Below are positions 6,668 to 11,877 of a DNA stretch of 11,877 bases, one piece after another. The notes under the pieces are model-generated. The model was not told the origin of the DNA, did not search any database, and worked only from the letters and a program-made list of their open reading frames with translations. Source of the DNA: Aureococcus anophagefferens (Eukaryota; Sar; Pelagophyceae; Pelagomonadales; Pelagomonadaceae); NCBI RefSeq assembly GCF_000186865.1, contig NW_008705607.1, forward strand, positions 91,238-103,114. Reading direction: 5' to 3'. Numbering within the stretch: the stretch's first letter is position 1; each line of letters begins with the position of its first letter. Position numbers and translations under genes: made by a program.

Positions 6668-7663
6668 ATGGGCACCTTCTCGCTCGCGGCCCTCTCCGAG
6701 TTCCTGGACGCGGACTCGGCGTCGTCGGCGCTCGCGGCGACCATCACCCCGCGCGTGCTCGGCGACAACAGCAACAACAACGCGAGCGGCGCGCTCGCCG
6801 TCTTCTACGCCAATTGCCAGGGCTCGGGCCTCGCCTACTGGCTGCGGCGGTCGCCGCGGTTTCGCAGTGCGTACCCGCGCGTGCGCTGCGTCGCGGTGCA
6901 CGACCTCGTGGACCGGCGCGAAGAGGACTTCTCGGAGGAGCAGGCGGCGTGGCTCGGGAGCTGCGCGCTCCTCGTGTACCAGCCGATCCGCGAGGCGCAC
7001 GGGCCGTTCGCGACGACGGCGCGCGGCGTCCTCGGGCGCCTGCGGCCCGGCACGCGCACGCTGAGCTTCGCCTACCTCTACCACGAGGCCTACTTCCCGC
7101 TGTTTCCCGAGCGCGACTTCGTCAACGCGAGGGGCGCCGACGCGTTGTGGCGCTTCGTGGAGCGGAGGGCCGCCGAGGACTGGCGGCAGCCGCTGGCCGC
7201 GATCGTCGCGGCCGTGCGGCGCGACCTCGCGGCGGGGGCGCTCGACGGCGCCGACTTCTTCGACCTCGCGGCGCGGACCGCGGACACGCTCGCGCAGCTC
7301 CGCGCGCGCGAGCGGTCGCTCGACGTGCGCTGCGCGGACTACGTCGAGGCGCACCCGGAGGAGCCGCTGTTCCTGACGCAGAACCACCCGGCGTCGCTGC
7401 TTCTCTATCATTGCGCCAACGAGGCGCTCGGCGCCCTCGGGCTGCCGCGCCTCGCGGAGGCGGACCGCGCGGCCGCGGAGGCGGACGCGAACGCCGCGGG
7501 CATCCCGGGCCGCGTCTGGCCTTCGAGCGCCTTCGAGCGCCGCTTCCGGGGCCTCGACGACCCGCCGGTGGCCGTGCCCGCCTTCTACCTCGAACTCTAC
7601 GACCGCGTCTGCGTGCGGAGGCTCGCCGCGGTGGACGGGGGCGTCGCGGAGTGCTACGGGTAG
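6668..7663 (+). CDS. WcbI-domain protein (polysaccharide biosynthesis family), intronless
   Basis: 331 residues from ATG 6668 to TAG 7661; the first ATG upstream of the conserved part is used. Features of the WcbI-type domain known from bacterial capsule loci: an early strand-loop FYANCQGSGLAYWL (Asn at residue 49, with the Cys and Gln typical of the family); VYQPIREAHG-like middle; FAYLYHEAYFPLF starting near residue 135, matching the family's ISFPYxYFxGYxP pattern; and FLTQNHPASLL near 236-246, matching the NHPTN-like C-terminal motif. In bacteria WcbI takes part in capsule polysaccharide modification, and related domains occur in glycosyl/sulfotransferase-type proteins. Here a role in surface glycan or extracellular polysaccharide synthesis is inference. 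No signal peptide or membrane helix is evident. Codon use (high GC3) matches the neighbours, so any transfer would be old. The assignment rests on motif memory. Confidence 0.7.
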   Translation: MGTFSLAALSEFLDADSASSALAATITPRVLGDNSNNNASGALAVFYANCQGSGLAYWLRRSPRFRSAYPRVRCVAVHDLVDRREEDFSEEQAAWLGSCALLVYQPIREAHGPFATTARGVLGRLRPGTRTLSFAYLYHEAYFPLFPERDFVNARGADALWRFVERRAAEDWRQPLAAIVAAVRRDLAAGALDGADFFDLAARTADTLAQLRARERSLDVRCADYVEAHPEEPLFLTQNHPASLLLYHCANEALGALGLPRLAEADRAAAEADANAAGIPGRVWPSSAFERRFRGLDDPPVAVPAFYLELYDRVCVRRLAAVDGGVAECYG

Positions 7664-8380
7664 TGCGCGTGTTAAAGCACCCTCTAGCCCGGACACGACG
7701 GCCTCGCGGCCCTTCGGCGCGTCGTCGTCCGTGGACCACTGGGCGCAGTTGATGCCCGTCTCCAGCGTCGTCGAAGCCGCGCCGAAGGACGCGCTTCTCG
7801 GACTCGAGAACGAACAGATCCCGGCGTGGTGCCGAAGTCGCAGCGGTTCAGCCGTGGCTTCCACCCGAGGCACGGGTTCTCGAAGCAGTCCACGCCCGTC
7901 GCGCACCTCAGGAGCTTCGGCGCGGGCGTCGCGGAAACGACGGCGTTTTCCCGAGACGACGCGCCGCGAGACGAGAGATCGTGGCGTCCGTAATGAGCCT
8001 GCGCCGGCTCAGGCGTTGGTCTGCATCTGGTGTAGGCTCTGTGAACGTCTCGGCGAACTTCGTGGACTTTCAGCGCCAAACGCTGGCCCGCGCGCTCTCC
8101 CGTGCTCCAAATCGTGGGCGTCGCGCGACTGAATTGCTCAAATGACGCCGTCAGCTGGCGCAGTAAGTCGCAGGACATCATGAGGGTGTTGTGGCCCGTT
8201 TTTCGTGGCGCACGGGCTGCGCATGCCGGCTCCACAGCGCTGAAGAGAGCCTTTGGTGGACGCCCATCGTCGAGGATCAAAAATAAACAAAAAAAAAAAT
8301 CGCCATTGGGGCCGTCGGGGTCAAACCCCCAAAAACACCACCACCATCGTCCGGAGGTGTAGGAGAGGTGTGGGGGATTC
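7664..8380. other. Intergenic stretch with coding-like patches, no confident gene
   Basis: No complete gene is supported. On the minus strand two adjacent patches in different frames have strong third-position GC and non-random residues. One is at about 7810-7945 (Cys-rich: ATGVDCFENPCLGW, then LNRCDFGTTPG). The other is at about 7690-7830 (AASTTLETGINCAQWSTDDD). This could be a frameshifted gene relic, two exons of an unrecognised gene, or 3' UTR. Forward frames here are also open, so strand is not settled. A run of eleven A at about 8289-8299 and A/C-rich sequence to 8345 mark the end next to the tRNA. Confidence 0.4.
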
Positions 8381-8388
8381 AAAAAAAA
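8381..8388 (-). terminator. RNA polymerase III T-tract terminator for the tRNA
   Basis: Eight consecutive A on the plus strand are eight T on the transcribed sense, beginning 4 nt past the discriminator base of the tRNA. Runs of four or more T are the Pol III stop signal. Confidence 0.88.
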
Positions 8389-8391
8389 GAC

Positions 8392-8489
8392 TGCCCAGTA
8401 CCAGGATCGAACTGGTGACCTTTCGCTGACTTACAAGTCTAGCTTTCGCATTATGAGACGAACGCTCTAACCAACTGAGCCAACCGGGC
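8392..8489 (-). tRNA. Elongator tRNA-Met (anticodon CAU) with a 24-nt intron
   Basis: Read on the minus strand. The acceptor stem GCCCGGT pairs with ACTGGGC (one G-U), discriminator A at 8392. The D arm is GCTC...GAGC with AGTTGGTTA in the loop. The T arm is ACCAG-TTCGATC-CTGGT. The anticodon stem TTCGT pairs with GCGAA only if 24 nt are removed after A37. This leaves the loop CTCATAA with CAU at plus-strand 8453-8455. The intron therefore occupies 8428-8451 (sense ATGCGAAAG...GTAAGTC), at the canonical 37/38 site. Without removing it, the stem mispairs and the variable loop is too long. The loop CTCATAA and the acceptor sequence fit elongator rather than initiator Met-tRNA. The A box and B box (GGTTCGATCC-like) lie within the gene. 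Mature length is 74 nt before CCA, which is not encoded. Confidence 0.93.
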
Positions 8490-9134
8490 TGGGGGCGAAC
8501 CGACGATCTGCGACTCCCTGCCAGAGATCGCTGATTTCGGTTTTATTTGCTTGTGACGACCCTTGCAAAGTAATAGGCCTATGAATTCATGAGAGAGGAC
8601 AAAGAAAAAATAAGCGTAAGCGTTCCCCCTGGCCGCGCCCGGAACGCGGCGCAAACATAGCGCCGTGGCGCTCAGGCTGAACTTCAGGTTGAACTCAAGA
8701 AAATCGTGCTCGCTGCCCCGTTTTTCTGTTGGGATCTTTTCGCCTCCCTAGAGCACCGCCTTCTCGCGCGCCCGCACCGCTCGCTGTTGGTTTGGCCATC
8801 CTAGGAGGCCTGCCTTAAGTGCCGGAAGGGCGCTCGAAGGCCGCGTGCGGGGCGCCCGGGGCGACTGTCGAACAAGGCCAGTGGGACTGTGGCAATCGAG
8901 TGCTGCGGCTGGTGCGGCGCCCACAACTGCGCCCTCGTGCGCGCGCGCGCGCGGCCAACTACCCACACTATTCACTACACACTCGTCTCCAAGCCACCAA
9001 CGACGCGTAAAACAAACGCGAGCCCGCCTCGAGAGGCCACAGCTGCGCCGCCGGTGCCTCGTTGCGCGCGCGCCGCTGCCGCGGCACGAGGCGCCTGACA
9101 AACACACGCACCCAGAAAACCGCCTAAACGAACG
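8490..9134. other. Intergenic region: tRNA 5' flank and promoter/5' UTR of the LMBR1-domain gene
   Basis: No gene is supported in these 645 nt. 8490-8760 is noticeably less GC-rich than the coding regions. GGCGCAAACATAGCGCC near 8648-8664 can fold into a short stem. CTGAACTTCAGGTTGAACTCAAG around 8678-8700 contains a near-duplicate half-site. A CG-dinucleotide run lies at about 8938-8953. The LMBR1-domain ATG at 9135 is preceded by CTAAACGAACG. Short open frames here overlap the tRNA or are Ala/Arg-rich and are not credible. Confidence 0.5.
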
Positions 9135-11227
9135 ATGGCCGCCTCGTCGCCGTACGCGCTCGGCATCCTCAACCTCTTCTTCCTGCTCGTCGGCATCGTC
9201 GTGCTCACCGTCGTCAACGTCTACGTGCTCGTCAAGTGGCAGCACCCCGAGGACAAGAACCAGTGGGTCTCGGCCAAGGCGGCCGTCGTGCTGGGCATGC
9301 TCGTCACGGAGCTCGTCATCGTCGGCCTGCCGCTCGACGTCGCGAACAACGGCGGCGCGCGCGACTGCTCCTACGACTGGGGCGACACGGCGGAGTGCGG
9401 CGGGCTGGACATGCGCGCCTACTGGCTGAGCGTCTTCGGCCTGGCCATCGCCTGGGTCTGGGTCGTCATCCCGACGTACGTCTTCGCGTACGAGGCGCAC
9501 GACGAGCTCGGCGAGCACACGACGGGCGACACGTTCAAGGCGGCCGCCTGCAGCGAGCTCGGGCTCCTCGTCGTCTTCCTCATCGTCGTCATCCCCATGT
9601 ACTTCATCATCAACGAGGTGAAGCTGCCGGTCTTTGACAGCGTCGCGAAAACGTCGCTTCGAATCTCGAGAGACGTCGCCCGCCGCGCCGCGCGCGGCGG
9701 GGAACTACTTCGACAGCTCGGCGGCGGCTCGGCGGCGACGGCGCGAGCCATCGTTTCGGCGGCGCGAGCGCTTGTTTCGAAATGCCAAAACATCACTTCA
9801 AATCTCGCGCGTCGCGAGGTCGTCCGCCGCGCCGCGCGCCAAAAAGAATTCTCCAGCAACAGCTCGCGGCGTAGGTCGACGCGTTCGCGGGCACGACGCT
9901 CGGCGCGGCCGTCGGGACGTTCGACGCGGCGCAGGGCCTGAACAGCTTCGAGTTCATGGGCGACCTGGCGTCGACGGACCGGGTCTTCAGCTCGAGGTCC
10001 TCGGACACGATCGTCTTCGGCGTGAACTTCCTCGACTACCTCGCGGCGTTCTTCAGCTGGGTCGGCTGGTTCCTCTTCGTGCTCTGGGGCGGCATCGGCC
10101 TCGCCTGCCTGCCCATCGACCTGATCCTGGCCTACGTCTACCGGCCCGTGCCCATGGACGCGCGCGAGATCGCCGAGTACAAGCTCCAGATCCAGAAGCG
10201 CGTCGCGGAGCTCATCGACGTCGGCGGCCAGCTCCAGGGCGAGCGCGCGCGCCGCGGGGTCCCGCCGCGGTCGCTCGCGGGCGCGCGATCGCTCCGGGGA
10301 GCGCACGTGGCAACGCGCCGAGAGATGATCGCTCGTCCGAACATATTTTGACGTCCGATCGCTCCGGGGAGCGCACGTGGAACCATTTAGAGAGACGATC
10401 GCGCGTCCACGCATATTTCACCCGGCGTCCGCTCGCAGTCCTCGTTCCTCGACGGCGCGAAGCAGGGCTGGTGGGCGACGCGGAAGCAGAACGCGCGGGA
10501 CCAGGTCAAGGTGAACAAGTTCGCGCAGATGGTCTTCATCCTGGAGACGGAGGTCGAGGAGCTCGAGATCATCTCGGGCCGCGCGAAGGACTACGAGCCG
10601 CTCGTCTACGTCGGCTACCTGTTGCTCGGCGTCGTCGCGGCGGTCCACAGCCTGCTCTGGGTCGTCCACATCATCGTCTACATGCTCGTGGACCCGGCGC
10701 CGACGCCCTTCCTCAACGACTACCTCATCCAGTTCTCGAGCTGGTACCCGCTCTTCGGCTCGCTCGCGTGCGCGCTCTTCACGTTCTACCTGCTCTGCGC
10801 GACGATGAAGGGCTGCCTCAAGTTCGGGACGCGCTTCTTCCTCATCAAGCTCCACCCGATGAAGTACAACGGCACGTACCTGAACTCGTTCCTCTTCAAC
10901 GTCGGCCTCTTCGGCATCTGCGCCTTCCCCGTCGTCCAGTTCTGCACCGCGGCCTTCGCGGACTACGCGCGCTTCTCCGACGCGGCGACGCGCTTCATCG
11001 TCGTCAAGCACCTCGTCTTCTTCAAATCCTTCTACGACACCATGGCCTTCGAGTACGCGCTCATGTCCGTGCTCGGTCTCGCGCTCGTCTGGCTCTTCAT
11101 CGCGCCCCACGACGTCCCCGCGTCCACGTCCAAGCTCAAGGCGTCCCTGGGCAAGGCGAAGCCGCGGGCGACGTCCGACGTCTTCGGGGCCTCGTCCTCG
11201 AAGTACACGGCGCACAACGTCCTCTAG
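9135..11227 (+). CDS. LMBR1-domain (LMBD-like) multi-pass membrane protein, three exons
   Basis: Exons 9135-9617, 9875-10258 and 10439-11227 join in phase 0 for 551 residues (555 if the first donor is at 9630). About nine hydrophobic segments are visible. One is at the N-terminus (LNLFFLLVGIVVLTVVNVYVLV), then VVLGMLVTELVIVGL, LSVFGLAIAWVWVVIPTYVFA and ELGLLVVFLIVVIPMYFII, with a fifth in exon 2 (FFSWVGWFLFVLWGGIGLA). After a charged, coiled-coil-like cytosolic stretch across the exon 2/3 junction come LLLGVVAAVHSLLWVVHIIVYMLV, a Phe-rich segment, YLNSFLFNVGLFGICAFPVVQFC and a last segment before a Lys-rich tail. The HIIVYMLVDP...PFLNDYLIQ and HPMKYNGTYLNSFLFNVGL stretches match plant and protist LMBR1-domain proteins closely. 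In animals LMBRD1 acts in lysosomal cobalamin export and LMBR1/LIMR as a receptor-like protein; the algal role is unknown. Confidence 0.88.
9618..9874 (+). other. Intron 1 of the LMBR1-domain gene, with an internal ~50-bp duplication
   Basis: Acceptor AG at 9873-9874 (GGCGTAG) is fixed because TAG at 9872-9874 blocks upstream reading and exon 2 is in frame from 9875. Donor GAG|GTGAAG at 9618 is closest to consensus. CCG|GTCTTT at 9630 is also in frame and would add VKLP, which gives a family-like LPVD junction. No 8-bp target duplication is seen for either choice, and there is no similarity to the introners. Inside, AAAACGTCGCTTCGAATCTCG (from 9648) recurs as AAAACATCACTTCAAATCTCG (from 9787), and both are followed within about 30 nt by CCGCCGCGCCGCGCG. 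The duplicated block is therefore about 50 bp at 139-bp spacing. Confidence 0.75.
10259..10438 (+). other. Intron 2 of the LMBR1-domain gene, with a ~70-bp tandem duplication
   Basis: Donor GT at 10259 (GGG|GTCCCG) and acceptor AG at 10437-10438 (CTCGCAG|TCC) join in phase 0 and restore a continuous charged helix (QLQGERARRG then SSFLDGAKQGWW). Nearly the whole 180-nt intron is two tandem copies of one unit, 10287-10356 and 10357-10430. Each copy starts GATCGCTCCGGGGAGCGCAC and includes a perfect GCTCC-GG-GGAGC hairpin, a CACGTG palindrome and an AT-rich CATATTT stretch. The copies are almost identical for 24 bp and then diverge, with the second 4 bp longer. There is no introner similarity and no convincing target duplication. 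Confidence 0.8.
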
Positions 11228-11248
11228 GACGCGCTTTTGTAACTGCCA

Positions 11249-11383
11249 GACACGCCTAGAGCGCCTGCGTCCCGCCGAATGCCCCCTCCTTGAGACACGC
11301 TTAGAGCGTCTGCGTCCCGCCGAATGCCCCCTCCTTGAGACACGTTTAGAGCGTCTGCGTCCCGCCGAATGCCCCCTCCTTGA
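11249..11383. repeat. 45-bp direct repeat, three tandem copies
   Basis: Copies at 11249-11293, 11294-11338 and 11339-11383, each containing GCGTCCCGCCGAATGCCCCC and ending CTCCTTGA. They differ at only a few positions near the start. The unit length is a multiple of three. On the minus strand the array is open and would encode a 15-residue repeat (QGGGIRRDADALSVS). It lies just past the LMBR1-domain stop, in the space between two convergent genes. Confidence 0.92.
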
Positions 11384-11389
11384 TGGGCT

Positions 11390-11472
11390 CCGCCTAGACG
11401 ACGCCGGCGTAGCGGCCGCCGTCGAGGGGCGCGAGTCCCGCGCCGCTCCCCGCCTGGACGATGCCGGCGTAG
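11390..11472. repeat. Pair of 23-bp direct repeats 60 bp apart
   Basis: CCGCCTAGACGACGCCGGCG followed by TAG at 11390-11412, and a copy with two substitutions (CCGCCTGGACGATGCCGGCG, TAG) at 11450-11472. The 37 bp between them is GC-rich and unremarkable. A T7 run at about 11481-11487 follows. Confidence 0.85.
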
Positions 11473-11511
11473 CTCCGCCCTTTTTTTATGCACACATCTT
11501 CTTCTTACGGC

Positions 11512-11877
11512 CTACCACGCGATGTCGACCCCGGTCCCGCGGGCTCGCCGGCGGAGCTCCGCGAGGCCCTCGTCGCCGAGGAGCGCGGCGCCGGCGGCGA
11601 CGGCCCCGACCGCGGCGAGGACGAAGCGCCGGCAGCGCCGGAGGAGCCCCCAGAGCCGCCGCGCGGCCGCGAGGGGCCCCGCGCCGCCGAAGACCGCGGC
11701 GACCGCCGCGGGCACGGCGAACTCGCGGACCGCCGCGCGGAGCAGCGACCGCGGCTTCGGCGGCGCGATCGCGCGGCGCGGCGCGTCGCCCTCGGCGAGG
11801 GCCGCGCGCACGGCGCCGAGCTCCCACGCGAGCTCGTCGGCCCGCGTCGCCCAGGTCGCGCCGGCCTCGGCGCGGAA
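11512..11877 (-). CDS. C-terminal part of an unidentified protein, possibly membrane-associated (runs off right edge)
   Basis: Minus-strand frame open from the right edge to TAG at 11512-11514, about 121 residues with no start inside the window. The translation begins with a Trp-containing, acidic/Ala helix (ATRADELAWELGAV), then a basic stretch (PPKPRSLLRAAVR). Two small-residue hydrophobic segments follow (FAVPAAVAAVFGGAGPLAAA and FVLAAVGAVAAGAALL), separated by RRLWGLLRRCRR, and it ends RGTGVDIAW. I prefer this strand because its residues are varied and amphipathic, while the open forward frames give Arg/Pro/Ala-rich text. The family is not recognised. It would be convergent with the LMBR1-domain gene, with the 45-bp repeats between them. 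Confidence 0.45.
   Translation of the reverse strand, partial: FRAEAGATWATRADELAWELGAVRAALAEGDAPRRAIAPPKPRSLLRAAVREFAVPAAVAAVFGGAGPLAAARRLWGLLRRCRRFVLAAVGAVAAGAALLGDEGLAELRRRARGTGVDIAW

Noticed and set aside
5945..7906. 653-codon minus-strand open frame over YTM1 and the WcbI-domain gene
   Set aside because: Antisense shadow of two genes with clear homology on the plus strand.
8451..8654. Small minus-strand protein ending in ARLAQLVRAFVS
   Set aside because: Its C-terminal part is the translated 5' half of the tRNA gene, a common false ORF.
9618..9874. LMBR1-gene intron 1 as a fourth introner
   Set aside because: No sequence similarity to the three copies, no CTGnGTGG/CAG ends and no 8-bp duplication at either possible donor.
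11522..11877. Plus-strand gene starting at ATG 11522
   Set aside because: The translation is Arg/Ser/Ala/Thr-rich without hydrophobic or motif content. The minus-strand frame over the same DNA is more protein-like.

Overview
The window looks like nuclear DNA from a very GC-rich, gene-dense unicellular eukaryote. The evidence is eukaryote-only proteins (MCM4, a Dpb4/POLE3-type histone-fold subunit, YTM1/WDR12, an LMBR1-domain membrane protein), split genes, and a methionine tRNA with an intron plus a Pol III T-tract. Three copies of one ~200-bp element form introns, each flanked by an 8-bp target duplication. This matches the 'introner' transposons known from the pelagophyte alga Aureococcus anophagefferens, so that species or a close relative is the best guess. 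The organism is inferred, not proven.

Layout, left to right. 1-140: a 32-bp tandem repeat ending in CACACACACTTAG, best read as the 3' end of an intron. 141-2788 (+): MCM4, 5'-partial, interrupted by two introners in opposite orientations. 2789-4140: no confident gene; one minus-strand stretch around 3130-3310 reads like a decayed coding fragment. 4141-4764 (+): Dpb4/POLE3-like subunit. 5143-6545 (+): YTM1/WDR12, interrupted by the third introner. 6668-7663 (+): intronless WcbI-domain protein. 7664-8380: no confident gene; coding-like patches on the minus strand. 8392-8489 (-): elongator tRNA-Met(CAU) with a 24-nt intron. 9135-11227 (+): LMBR1-domain multi-spanning membrane protein with two introns, both containing internal repeats. 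11249-11472: a 45-bp triplicated repeat and a 23-bp direct-repeat pair. 11512-11877 (-): C-terminal end of an unidentified, possibly membrane-associated protein that runs off the right edge.

The genes do not form one pathway. MCM4 and the Dpb4-like subunit both act in DNA replication, YTM1 in 60S ribosome assembly, and the WcbI and LMBR1 proteins probably at membranes or in surface glycan metabolism. What links the window is how its introns arose. In each introner the acceptor AG is the last two bases of the element. The donor dinucleotide is the first two bases of the host-derived target duplication, so removal restores the original exon without a scar, whichever way the element points.
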